Source of the DNA: Dactylonectria macrodidyma
Lineage: Eukaryota > Ascomycota > Sordariomycetes > Hypocreales > Nectriaceae
Reading direction: 5' to 3'
Assembly (NCBI GenBank): GCA_020744425.1
Contig: JAGMUV010000032.1
Span: 372,001-436,000, forward strand
DNA: 64,000 bases
Position numbers and translations under genes: made by a program. The notes under the pieces are model-generated. The model was not told where the DNA came from and did not search any database. It worked only from the letters and a program-made list of their open reading frames with translations. Position 1 is the first letter of the stretch. Every line of letters begins with the position of its first letter. Positions 10,972 through 20,819 of this stretch are shown one piece after another.

Positions 10972-12402
10972 CCTATCGGTGTACACTGGGTAGCCAGGTT
11001 CATGAAACGACATTCGACCATAAAGACGAAGATAGGGAAACGTCAGGAGGCATCGAGATTCAATTCTTTTACTCCAATGGCCGTCAATTGGTACTTTGAT
11101 ATCCGGGAAAGCGAGTATGGCTGGATCAAGCCTGAGAACACAGTTAATGTTGATGAGGGCGGTATCATGGCTGGATTTGGTGAGTATTTATCGTTTTTGT
11201 CATAAAACTCACTAATACATTCCGAATACAGGCTTGGATTCCTTGGTTATCGGCAGTAGCGATCCCAAGAGGAAGGCCTTCCTCAAAGGCTCTCAGTCTC
11301 GCACTTGGACTAGCTTTATCGAAGCCGTGACAGCAGATGGACGTCTTCTGAAACCAGGGATTATTTTCAAAGGCAAGGAACTTCAGCAGCAGTGGTTTAT
11401 CCACGAGTTCAAGAAGATAGCCGACTGGTATTATATCACCTCTGAAAACGGCTGGACGGACAACCACATCGCAGTTGAGTGGCTCAAAGAGGTCTATCTA
11501 CCTCAAACCCAGCCGGCAGATGATTCTGATGCCAGACTTATTATCTTAGATGGCCATGGAAGTCATGTATCTGCGAGTATCTACCTGGTCTGAATCATAA
11601 ATGCCGCTGACCTAAAACTCAGGATGAGTGGATGGCTACCTGCTTCTTGAACAACGTATATTGCTGTTACCTGCCGGCTCATTGCTCTCACGGCCTACAA
11701 CCGCTCGATAATGGCGTTTTTAATGCCTCCAAAGCTGCATATCGCAAAGAACTCCAAAAATTGGCAAGCCTGACCGATTCTGCGCCGGTGGATAAGGTCA
11801 ACTTCATTAAGGCTTATGCCAAAGCCGGGGAAGTGGGTATGACTAAGAAAAACATACTCTCAGGCTGGAGAGTGACTGGGAATTGGCCAATTTCACGACG
11901 GAAAGCCCTCATACATCCAGAGATTCAGCCAGACAAGAAGGAAACCACGCCTGCATCAGAGGGCCTCAGTGACGGACAACGCGACTCTGATAATACGCCA
12001 AAGACCAGCCGTCATATCAGAGATCTGGGAAAGAACAAGAGCCCTTCAACCAGAAGACGGTATTCTGTGATATCGAAAGGGTTTGAAGCCCAGGAGTCAA
12101 AGATAGCCTCGCTGAGCGCAAGAGTCACCAGTCTGGAGGAGGAAGTCGGCCGGTTGTGTAGAGGCAAGAAGAGGAAGGCGATACCCAATCCCAACAAGAA
12201 GTTCATGACATTAGCCGAGGCTCTAGTGGTTGGTGAAACTACTTCCGAGCCAAACCAGGCAATTGAAGAGACAGGGGCTGTTGAGGATGTGATTGAGGTG
12301 GGAGGGATGCAAGAGGATGGAAGTTCAAATTCGGAGGCGGAAGAGTTACCCGTCGTACGCACCCGCAGCGGCCGCGAAGTAAAAAGACCGAGAAAATATT
12401 AA
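10972..12402 (+). pseudogene. pogo-1 DDE_1 transposase lacking its N-terminus
   Basis: Coding similarity to pogo-2 begins at PIGVHW, equivalent to PLGKNW in pogo-2, so about the first 100 residues (helix-turn-helix) are absent. Exons: 10,972-11,179, 11,232 to about 11,572, and 11,623-12,402. The first intron (GTGAGT) matches the pogo-2 intron position. The second has either GT at 11,567 or a GC donor at 11,573, which would give GSHVS-DEW like GSHAQ-DEW in pogo-2. Three catalytic Asp are present: NVDEGG, IILDGHGSH and QPLDNGVF. The C-terminus holds a coiled-coil-like stretch and a basic tail (RSGREVKRPRKY). The remaining frame is open; the truncation alone makes it non-functional. Confidence 0.8.
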
Positions 12403-12517
12403 AATTCATTCAGTTCTAACCCGAATTCTGGAAATAAATTTATTTGTACAGTTTTTGTTAAGTTTTTCCCACGAGGTTGAAAAAGTGAATTTTGTATGGG
12501 GAAAAAACTTTTTTGCT

Positions 12518-12567
12518 TACCGGTAGGTGGGTTTACCGGTAGGTGGGTTTACCGGTAGGTGGGTACT
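12518..12567. repeat. Triplicated 16-bp motif in the pogo-1 right terminus
   Basis: The motif TTACCGGTAGGTGGGT is repeated three times in tandem just inside the pogo-1 right end. The left ends of pogo-3 carry shorter CCCACCTACCGGTA/CCCACCTACCGTAC versions. The array may be a reiterated transposase-binding motif. Confidence 0.75.
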
Positions 12568-12598
12568 GCATGGTAACTGGAAGAAGAACGGGATGAAT

Positions 12599-12606
12599 AC
12601 GACCGC
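12599..12606. other. 8-bp target-site duplication (left) of hAT-B
   Basis: ACGACCGC directly precedes the hAT-B left end. The identical octamer follows its right end at 15,415-15,422. This is the hallmark of a hAT insertion. Confidence 0.9.
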
Positions 12607-13049
12607 CAGTGTTGCTAATAATATGGCAATAAAGTAGTATATTGCAATATAACCCATATGATATAGACTTTCTCATATTGTGACAATATGATATGAAGAT
12701 TTTGATATTGTGACAATATAATATGAGGATATCCATATTGGCAATATATTATTTATATTGGGTTGTCAGTCCTGGGGCGAAATTGCCTGTTGACAGTAGC
12801 GGGGCAGGCCTTACCCTATACCAGCGACCGGGATGCTTGGCATTTATTGGCTAGCATTTACCTCAGCATGCGTCTTTATTGACAATCAGACCTAACACGC
12901 GACCACGCGTTTCTGCCACGCGTCAGGGGAGGTACGATTGGTACGGACCTTGTTGAGCTGGGCCTACCGGTGGTTGCCTGTCGACACTGGCCATCGTCAC
13001 CTCTGCTCATTTTCTTTATCACTGTCGAGCCTAGACAAGACTTACCGCC

Positions 13050-15228
13050 ATGCCTCAACAGCGCCTCCCTTTTGCAAAATGGTCACAACGAAGAGAGTCG
13101 TCAATTTCAGTCGACTTTTCAGAGTCTTCCAGCCAGCAGTTACATGGCCTAGACGAAAGCCAAACGCCCAAATCTCGACCTTACACAGCCTCTACAACCT
13201 CCTCCACCAAGCCCAGAACATCATGGGTCTTCTCTCATATGCCAGACGAGGAGATAGAGACGAGATACTACAATCAGCGGACCGGAAAAGAAGAGTGGCG
13301 GTGCAAACATTGTAACAGAACCTATGCCTGTTCTGGGGGTACTGCGGCTCCCGCAAAACATCTTATGGACCCTCCTCCTGACGGCCACGGTCTGCCAAAA
13401 GGAGCCCCGCGAACAGCTAAAGCGACAACGATACGAACGATTCTCGAACAAGCTCGTGCTGTTGCAGAAGAAAATCCCCGCAAACGCCGTCGGCTCAACT
13501 ATCAATCCGGAGATTCGATCGACCCTGACCAGCTCGAGGTATTATACGTGAGGTTTATTACAGCCTGCTCTCTCCCATTTCGGCTCGTGGAATGCCCAGA
13601 GTTCCGAGCCCTCTTGGCCTACATCAATAACGATATCGATACTTGGCTTCCAGATACGCACGAGACTATCAGGAAATGGATCATGCGGCAGTACGAAGAC
13701 CAGAAGGAGAAGGTCGAGCAGCGTATACAGTCGGCGAAGTCAAGAGTTCACATCAGCTGCGACCTTTGGACTTCTCCCAACTCTTTGGCCATCTTAGGCG
13801 TAGTTAGTCACTATGTCACGGAAGACGGTCAGCTCGAACACCATATTTTGGCGTTGAAAGACATCGATAGTGAGCATGACGGTTCTCACCTCGCTGAGGC
13901 AATTTTGGAAGTGGTTGACGAATGGGGCTTTGCTTCGAAGCTTGGATATTTCGTGATGGACAATGCTGGCAATAACGATACAATGATGAGATCCCTTTCG
14001 CTTGGTCAGTATAACTCACTATTTCTACTGATTGGCCCTAACATCCCACAGGCCTCCTACGCCGATATGATATCCAATACGACCCCAAGGTTCACCGACT
14101 CCGCTGCCAAGGTCATATCATCAACCTCGCCGCCAAAGCTTTCCTCTTCGTCACCGACAATGAGAAGCTCGAACGCGACGATGCTGGCCTGCATAATGTG
14201 ACACTAAAGCATATTGAAGCGTGGCGGAAGAAGGGTCCTCTTGGCAAGCTTCACAACTTCGTCGTTTACATCCAACAGAGTGTTCAGCGCAGCCAAAAGT
14301 TTCTGGCTATCAGCCACAACCGTAAGCTTGCGCGAGACAATGACACAAGATGGAGCTCGTGGTATACCATGTTGAGGGCGGCATTGAACCTTAGAGATGC
14401 AATTGACGGCTATTTTAACAAATGGATGGACGCAGATTGCGATAGAGACGAGCTCTCTCCAGAGGAGTGGATCATCTTGGAGAAGATCAGGTCCTTCTTA
14501 GAGAAGCTGAAGATGACGACCAAGGCTCTCGAGTCATCGTTTGCAACACTCGACAATGTCCTCTTGGCGATGGACTTCGTATTGGCACAATTCGAAGCCG
14601 GCAAGGAGGCAAGTATCGACGATCCGGTGATGGCACCGATGTATAACTCGGGCTGGGCCAAGTTGGATAAGTACTATCGCCTTACTGATGAATCGCCTGC
14701 GTATGTTGCAGCCATTGTGCTCCACCCTTCGCATAAATGGCACTATATCCAGGAGAACTGGAAAAAGGAGTGGGTTGAGCCTTCAGAGAAGTTGATTGAG
14801 ACACTGTGGAACGAATATAAACCTGTGGAATCACCGCTTCCTCTCTACGAGGTCCCATCGACGACCACGAACGAGTTCTTGAATTGGAGGAGCAAGCACC
14901 TGCAGCCGTCACTTGTCATGGACGAATACGAACGATATTGCAATTCTGAACGGGTTTATGGCTTTACAAGCGCCCTTGCATGGTGGCTAGAGGAGACGCA
15001 GCAGAAAACCTACCCGAGCGGCCGAGCCTGAGCAAGATGGCCGTGGATATACTGTCAATTCCTGCAATGTCAGCGGAGCCTGAACGACTCTTCTCTGGGG
15101 CAAAGATAACGATTACAGACCGTCGAAATCGACTTGGGAGTGATGTAATTGAAGCATTGGAGTGCCTGAAGTCATGGTTTGGGATACGAGATTTTCAGGG
15201 TGACGAGATTTGTGCAGAAGCGGTTTAG
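13050..15228 (+). pseudogene. hAT-B transposase with 8-bp frameshifting footprint
   Basis: Two exons: 13,050-14,004 and 14,052-15,228, with a 47-nt phase-1 intron (GTCAGT...CACAG). A BED-like zinc finger is visible (WRCKHCNRTYACSGG), then the RNase H-like core: HISCDLWTSPNSLAILGV, FVMDNAGNNDT and CQGHIINLAAKAF. It continues through WRKKGPLGKLHN and RDNDTRWSSWY to the dimerisation domain LSKMAVDILSIPAMSAEPERLFSGAK. The frame breaks at 15,013-15,028, where an extra 8 bp separates AWWLEETQQKTYP from LSKMAVD. The extra bases form two copies of one octamer, a hAT excision footprint (see findings). Apart from that the gene is open, so this loss is recent and due to another hAT. Confidence 0.85.
15013..15028. 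other. Excision footprint of a departed hAT element
   Basis: CCCGAGCG followed directly by GCCGAGCC: two copies of octamer CCCGAGCC, each with the junction base changed from C to its complement G. Removing one copy restores the conserved hAT dimerisation-domain frame. This pattern is known from hAT elements such as Ac and Tam3. Confidence 0.75.
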
Positions 15229-15414
15229 TGATAGGGTCACGTGGGATATATTGGATGTATTGTCACACTGCCAATATATTGGGTTCTTGGCAATAAATAC
15301 AATATGAGTCATGTTCATATTGGGTAATACAATATGCACCCCTTGACAATACAATAATATTGCTCAGGGGTCCATATTGCCAATATCGTATTGTTTATAT
15401 TATTAGCAACACTG

Positions 15415-15422
15415 ACGACCGC
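15415..15422. other. 8-bp target-site duplication (right) of hAT-B
   Basis: ACGACCGC immediately follows the hAT-B right terminus and is identical to the left copy at 12,599-12,606. Confidence 0.9.
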
Positions 15423-15743
15423 TATCTTGCACGGACAGACGATCCGGAGGATCTGGCTTGTACAGATCCAATCACGTACTGGATGGGCAAGCGCAGTGTG
15501 TGGCCTCATCTCTCACAGATGGCCCTGGATATTTTGTCAATACCTTGCATGTCGGATGAACCGGAACGAATCTTCAGCCTCACGGGACTCCTGACGCCAG
15601 CGAACCGTGCGGGATTGGGAGTTGACATAATTGGAGCGTCTTTGTGTCTTGCGGATTGGGACAGGCGGGGGGTGATAAGACTTGCTAAAGTAATAAGTGG
15701 TGATGTAAGTCAGCTCCGCCGTAGCAGATATCAATCGCACTAG
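15415..15743 (+). pseudogene. hAT-C transposase C-terminal remnant interrupted by pogo-1 and hAT-B
   Basis: The fragment reads RYLARTDDPEDLACTDPITYW and then the hAT dimerisation signature LSQMALDILSIPCMSDEPERIFS, ending at a stop at 15,741-15,743. The preceding residues (LEEERDEYD) lie at 12,577-12,606, upstream of hAT-B. Immediately upstream of that is the TA and right end of pogo-1. Hence pogo-1 and hAT-B both landed in this gene about 30 bp apart. The N-terminal part of hAT-C was not found. Downstream DNA to about 15,870 has TTGATT-rich repeats like the termini of the related fragment near 61.9 kb. Confidence 0.75.
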
Positions 15744-18183
15744 GGAAACTTATGGGCATTCAGCGCCGAAGACCTGAATTGATAATAGTAATCAATATCA
15801 ATCTGCTCCTCCGCAGAGCCGCATCAATCAATTGCAATTTGGTCCGAATTGAATTGAATTGATTGATTAGCAAGCCTGGCTCCCACTTAACCTTCGGCCC
15901 TCCTTTAGCTTTTTGGCGATTGGATGGGATGTCTCGCCAAGGCAGCAGCAAAGGGCACCTCTTTCAGGGTCGGATGAACCCATGGCTCCCCATGTGCTTG
16001 CGTTGGGTGTTTTCAGCCGTCGGATCCAACGTTGGGGTTGTTGTGTAACATGTGGGGTCGGTCATCGGTCGACTCTGTGTCGTCAATTTTCGGTGAGATG
16101 ATCGCTAGGCCGAAAGGGGTCATAGGGCTGACCCCGCCGTTAAGCCATTCCCCACACGATGGGTTGGTTTCTTCCCCAACAACATGCAGCTTCACTGCCA
16201 CAGTATGATTGCTGCAACCCGTTGATTGAACGCCGACATTTGGGTGTGGTGATGCTGCCAGAGTGCCTTGGCGATGGGTCAAGTCATTTAGGAGGTGCCA
16301 TTGGATGCTTCTCTGGTCCTCTTGCCCTTTCTCCAGGCTACTGCAGGTCAATCCCGCGTCGTTGAGTTGTGAATTCGTCGTCCGTTCACCAACCGGAAAC
16401 GCCAAGCTGAACAGCGGAAGCACCCATCACCATGACAACAGACCTGCGGACTTTGCTTCTCAGAGGAGTCCTGCCCGCTGGCTCCCATCGCGATGGGGTC
16501 ATCTCTCACGTCACCATGGGCACGGCCAAGCCACCCGGTGCGAGCAACTGAAATACGCTATGGGTGTGGCGGGTGTGACGGAGAGGCTGAGTTGAACTGC
16601 AAGCACCTTGGCCTGCATCTCTGTGGCCGTGCAGGAATGAGTGCCTGCAATGTATCCCGAAATATGATGAAGCATAGTCTGTACATGGGATAATTCGGGG
16701 ATGTGAGGAGGGTAGCGTCACCATGGGCTGACCATATGCAAGGTCTCAGGTACCACACGGTCCGAGGCGACCGGAGCTATCCCGATTGAGAAATGGCGGG
16801 ATGCAAGTGGCAGCGTCGCCGCCAATCACATGGGGGATAGGGATTCACAACATGTCATAGAAAAGTCTGAGGCGTCCGCTCTTGTAGCCCCTTATAGTAT
16901 AGAGTACACTTCTCTCCTAGACTCCCAACGCCGTTTCTTCCATGTGATATGTATACAGACGGCCGTCCTTGGCCGTCACCAGGGCGTCTGCAAGTAATCG
17001 GGCAGTAGACCGCCAGTCTTTCGGCTGTTGAAGGGTCACATGTGACATCCCCATTTCAGCGCCGGTGAAATAATCATGGCGCAGACCCTACCCATATGCA
17101 TTCTATGTGGCTAAGCCACGGCGCTCATTCATATTTCTTTCTCGTTCTGAGTCAATTGGACATTAGTAGGCACGCCGTGATTCCCGTAAAGGCAGCGGGA
17201 TCTGGCGAGGACCGTCCACCAGTCCACAACCACTGCCCACATCAAGACTCTCTCTCACAAAGCAGCTTCGCCGGCAGATCTTTCTAGCCTGCCGGCATGA
17301 GATTAAGGTTCGATGGTTAGCGTTGAGGCTCTTGTCCCGTCCACCACTTCCGTCTCCGTGAACGTGCGTGAGGAAGAGACGGCACGGCAACTTCCGATAG
17401 CCGCAAGACTCGTGCCCCCTCGGTGAGATGTTAGAATCACATGCGAATCCAGGCCATAGGCTCACAAATCTCTGTCATCCTGTTTTTGTGCAAATTCACG
17501 GCTCTCCGGCACCGCAACACACGGCAAGCTAGCCAGAAAGGAGCCACGCGTCGGACCGCTGATCGCCCATGAGATTTTCATTGCCGCACAGCCTTTCAGC
17601 CCTGCCACAGCCACTACCAATAGCAATACGCCGTAAGTAATTTCACAGGAGCGGCAAACTCCGAATGATCGCCAGGAAAGTTCCGTTGCGTTAATTCCAT
17701 TACCCACTCTCATTCGAGCCTCGTACCAGGCTACGTGTGGAAAGTACGTCGTCTGTTTCCGATTCGTCAACTCGGTGCTTTACAGCCATGTCAACACCCC
17801 GGGGCTGTGGTGAACCCCGTAAAATAGACTGATGCAAGGGTAGAGCGCAGGTGCAGGGTGACGCCCATGCCTCCCAAACTGTTACGGAAGCTTTCTTGAG
17901 TGACGCAGTGGGACCGTGTTATCAGCCAAGGCCCGAGTCGCTGACTGTCTAGAGGTGTTCGAGTCCGTTGCTGCCTACAATTGATTAGTGAACCTTTCGA
18001 GGCTGCCGGCCTTGTGACTTTCACCTTCCCCAACACTCTTATCGTCTCGTTCTTAGACATTGCCAGACCATCGTCGTTCGTTTCTAGCCGTTTGCGTCTC
18101 ACTTCTGGCAGGTCATCTCTAATCCAGGCTTGACATTGACTCGACACGACCTGGCAACTCTCGCCAGCAACTCCAACTCCAAC
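15744..18183. other. 2.4-kb intergenic region without a recognised gene
   Basis: Short open frames only (up to 178 codons, including one on the minus strand at 17,791-18,327 that overlaps the next gene), with no recognisable domain. The first 130 bp (AATTGAATTGATTGATT repeats) probably belong to the hAT-C terminus. The rest has balanced composition and presumably includes the promoter and 5-prime leader of the gene starting at 18,184. No tRNA or other RNA gene could be supported. Confidence 0.45.
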
Positions 18184-19386
18184 ATGTCTGACAAGGCACC
18201 CAAGAAGGAGCGCGTAGCCAAGGTCGTCGGCCGCCGCCTCTCCGGCATCCTGCTGCGAACCAACGACTCCAAGAAGAACGCCTCCCCCACAGCCCGGCGG
18301 CCTCGGACAGCTCAAGCAGAACTGCAATCACAACGCTCCAGCCTCACTGCCACCAACAGCCAGCAGCGTCCGGCCAGCGCCTGCTCGTCCCCCGGCGAGA
18401 AGCGCCTCTCACACCGAACCTCATTCCGCCAGCGGTTCTGGAGCGTCTCGTCGTCCAACGAGGACTGCCTCGAGAACCAGTCTGGCAGCCGAAGCAGCGC
18501 CTACATCCCGCGCCATGCCGCCTCCGACTTCTCCAAGAACGCCAGCGGACCCGTAATCGAAGACACTCACAAGGTTGTTGGCAGGAGGCCAAGCACTGCC
18601 CGGATAATGGCTGATGAGGCCAATGCGCGCATCATACAGCGATTCAGCACCGGTTCTGGCACCGGCACCAACACCGTCCCAACAGTTCGTGAGGATGACG
18701 AGAACACTCTCTGCTCCCTAAACGAAGACCCGAACAACAACACCACCGCCGCTACCGCCTCTAGAAATCCCTCCGGAGAGCTCGACGGCGCCATCTCCAC
18801 GCTATACCGCGAACAGGCTCTCAATGCGCTGAACGAGCCATCCGCCAACGATCCCCGACGGACATCCGACCCGTCCTCGCCGCGGGCTCTCAGCGCCGAC
18901 CCGGACGACAGCAGCGACGACGAGTACGGCGTGTTCCAGGACCAAGGCGAGAGCCGGCGCCATGCCCGCCGCTGTGTCATGCTGACGGCCGAGGTCGAGC
19001 GCAGCGCGAACCGCCAGAGCATGGGGTCGTTTGGCGTGCTCAGCGCGCCCAACCGCAACAGCGTCTACTCCAACCGCAGCAGCCTGCTGTCCAACCAGGG
19101 CGGCATCTCCTCCAGCAGCGACACGAGCGCCAGCTCCAGCGACCGCAACAGCATGTACAGCACCGACCCGATACTGCACCGCAACAGCACATACATGGAC
19201 GTGGAGTCGCTGCCCACGCCGGATTCACTGGCCGCATTGGACAAAATGCGCTGGTCGGGCATCCCGAATAACACCATCTCCGACTACACCCGTCCGACTG
19301 GGACTGACGTTACCCAGACCGAGAGCCAGAAGCGCAAGCCAAGTATCGCTCAGCCCCCGAGGGTTGAGACCGTCATGGAGGTTTAA
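18184..19386 (+). CDS. Ser/Asn-rich protein of unknown function (host gene)
   Basis: A single-exon gene encoding 400 aa. The ATG at 18,184 (MSDKAPKKERVAKVVGRR) follows AACTCCAAC. An in-frame non-ATG extension upstream is possible but less likely. No signal peptide or membrane segment is visible, so it is probably intracellular. The N-terminus is basic and Ser/Arg-rich (GRRLSGILLRTNDSKK). A short central segment (IMADEANARIIQRFSTG) looks helical. The middle has an acidic stretch (DPDDSSDDEYGVFQDQGESRR) and the C-terminal third is dominated by Ser/Asn (NRNSVYSNRSSLLSNQGG). Third codon positions are strongly C/G, like the oxidase gene and unlike the transposons, which supports a real host gene. 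I do not recognise the family; such disordered Ser-rich proteins are common fungus-specific proteins. Confidence 0.75.
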   Translation: MSDKAPKKERVAKVVGRRLSGILLRTNDSKKNASPTARRPRTAQAELQSQRSSLTATNSQQRPASACSSPGEKRLSHRTSFRQRFWSVSSSNEDCLENQSGSRSSAYIPRHAASDFSKNASGPVIEDTHKVVGRRPSTARIMADEANARIIQRFSTGSGTGTNTVPTVREDDENTLCSLNEDPNNNTTAATASRNPSGELDGAISTLYREQALNALNEPSANDPRRTSDPSSPRALSADPDDSSDDEYGVFQDQGESRRHARRCVMLTAEVERSANRQSMGSFGVLSAPNRNSVYSNRSSLLSNQGGISSSSDTSASSSDRNSMYSTDPILHRNSTYMDVESLPTPDSLAALDKMRWSGIPNNTISDYTRPTGTDVTQTESQKRKPSIAQPPRVETVMEV

Positions 19387-19468
19387 AATGCGTTTCCTCT
19401 GTATGAATTTGTTTCGATCAATGAGCCTTCTGTTGGAGTTAGGGGCATGAATATGGACCAGTGATCTT

Positions 19469-19607
19469 ATGCCTTTCGGTACGAAAGGTCTTCTTAAGCT
19501 CTGGGATTTTCACCCCCAAAATTTGGGGGCCCCCCCGGAAAATGCCTTTCGGTACGAAAGGTCTTCTTAAGCTCTGGGATTTCCACCCCCAAAATTTGGC
19601 CCCCCCT
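19469..19607. repeat. 73-bp tandem duplication next to the Helitron B end
   Basis: Two direct copies (19,469-19,541 and 19,542-19,607) of a unit starting ATGCCTTTCGGTACGAAAGG, itself a near-palindrome, and continuing TCTTCTTAAGCTCTGGGATT. The second copy ends 7 bp before the Helitron B 3-prime end. Confidence 0.8.
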
Positions 19608-19649
19608 TGCAAAATTACCCGATTAAGCCATGCGCAACCGCACCTCCTA

Positions 19650-19832
19650 ATTGGTCCTAATCCTCCCACTCTCATTTGCCCCAAATCCTCCCACTCTCAT
19701 TTGACACAAATCCTCCCACTCTCATTTGACACAAATCCTCCCACTCTCATTTGACACAAATCCTCCCACTCTCTTTTGACACAAATCCTCCCACTCTCTT
19801 TTGACACAAATCCTCCCACTCTCTTTTGGCAC
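19650..19832. repeat. 25-bp minisatellite in the Helitron B 3-prime region
   Basis: About seven copies of ATCCTCCCACTCTCATTTGA plus CACAA. Helitron A has only two to three copies at the matching place (23,130-23,190), so the array expanded or contracted after the copies separated. Direct repeats without spacers exclude a CRISPR. Confidence 0.85.
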
Positions 19833-20356
19833 ATGTGGATGAGCTTCGAATTCACCCGCCCCCCCCCCCGAGATCAAGTGTAGAGAAGTCTTCATTGGCT
19901 GGGATTTTTCTGTTAAGAATCACGTGGGATTCATGTGAGCTTTTGATTTATAATAAAATGTCGTTGCTCTTGTCGTTTGCATTTTGTGAGATTCCTGCTT
20001 CTGCTCGAGTTAGGTGAAATCTATTATATTAGATCGGATTTTTAATATATAATATATATATAGGAAACAGCGGATTAATTTTTCTCGAAATCTCATTATT
20101 GATCTCCTTTATACCTTTTGGAATACCCGGTAGCCACTTGGCGGACATGTTGGGTCTTTGGTGGATGTCTGGTGCTGAGAACCCCGCTTCAGACGTCATC
20201 ATCGTCATCGAACGCGAACCGGGCGGGGGACATCATCGTCCCCCTGCGTAAAAGAGCCAGAACGGCCGGGGGCAATGGAATCGGAACAAAACACTCATCA
20301 TCTATCAATACATACCTGACTGTTCCTTGGATTTGCTATCTAAATTATAAACTATA

Positions 20357-20790
20357 TTATTGCTCGTATTGTGCGGATGGGTGCAATAATGATAACCGGG
20401 CCTCATTTAATGTTCCCCCGCACAATTGCTCCAGCCTAGCCTCGCCATCAAACATTTCCTGTGGTATTTTATTCTTGACTATATCCTCCACACGCGCCTT
20501 TGACAGCAATATAATACCATCCAGCGATTTGCACCGCGATAGCTGCACATACAGGCTATATGGATCGCACTTTCGTGGCTCGAGTTGTCCAGTCTTGGTG
20601 TTCAGCTTTGTCCCGGTTCCTCGCAGCTCCAGCGCAATCTGGAGGAGTGTTTCGCCTTGGATTTTGTAATCGGTGCATGCGAATGCCGCAGTGCAGGGAA
20701 GTCCTCGGCGGCTCACATTATGCCTCTGCCAAGGCCTCTTCTTGACCCTCGTCTTCTTTTCGATTGGTATTTGGGCACCCGTTGGAGTAG
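20357..20790 (-). pseudogene. Helitron helicase C-terminal fragment
   Basis: The last ~120 residues match the C-terminus of the Helitron A helicase almost perfectly (differences such as IVKN/IVGN and PSAQ/PWAQ), including the motif near YKIQGETLL and helicase motif VI (YVQLSRCKSLDGIILL). Similarity stops abruptly at about 20,790. Motifs I-V are absent, so this is a passive 3-prime end kept with the Helitron terminus. Confidence 0.85.
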
Positions 20791-20819
20791 TGCCAAGCGG
20801 AAGTCGAAGTGCAGCTTTA

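Larger units (their letters stand above)
10972..12573 (+). mobile_element. pogo-1: 5-prime-truncated pogo/Fot-like transposon
   Basis: Only the right part survives. The right terminus ends GGTGGGTACTGCATGG at 12,573 and is followed by TA, the target duplicated by pogo/Tc1-mariner elements. The same terminal sequence (CCATGCAGTACCCACC inverted) starts pogo-3 at 54,520. The left part, including the N-terminal DNA-binding region, is missing at the hAT-A boundary. Confidence 0.75.
12607..15414 (+). mobile_element. hAT-B: complete hAT transposon with target-site duplication
   Basis: A 2,808-bp element with terminal inverted repeats CAGTGTTGCTAATAATAT (12,607) and its complement (ending 15,414), flanked by perfect ACGACCGC duplications. 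Subterminal DNA on both sides is packed with CAATAT/ATATTG motifs, likely transposase-binding repeats. It is inserted in the coding sequence of an older hAT remnant (hAT-C): joining the flanks across one octamer restores an open frame reading DEYDRYLARTDD. Confidence 0.93.

Noticed and set aside
15744..18183. tRNA or other small RNA genes
   Set aside because: No cloverleaf with matching A and B boxes could be traced by eye here or elsewhere in the window; a covariance-model scan would be needed.
17791..18327. 178-codon minus-strand open frame overlapping the start of the Ser/Asn-rich gene
   Set aside because: It is antisense to a better-supported gene with an ATG context and codon bias; the frame shows no motif.
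19650..19832. CRISPR-like regular repeats
   Set aside because: Units are directly adjacent without unique spacers, the genome is eukaryotic, and the repeat is part of a Helitron end.
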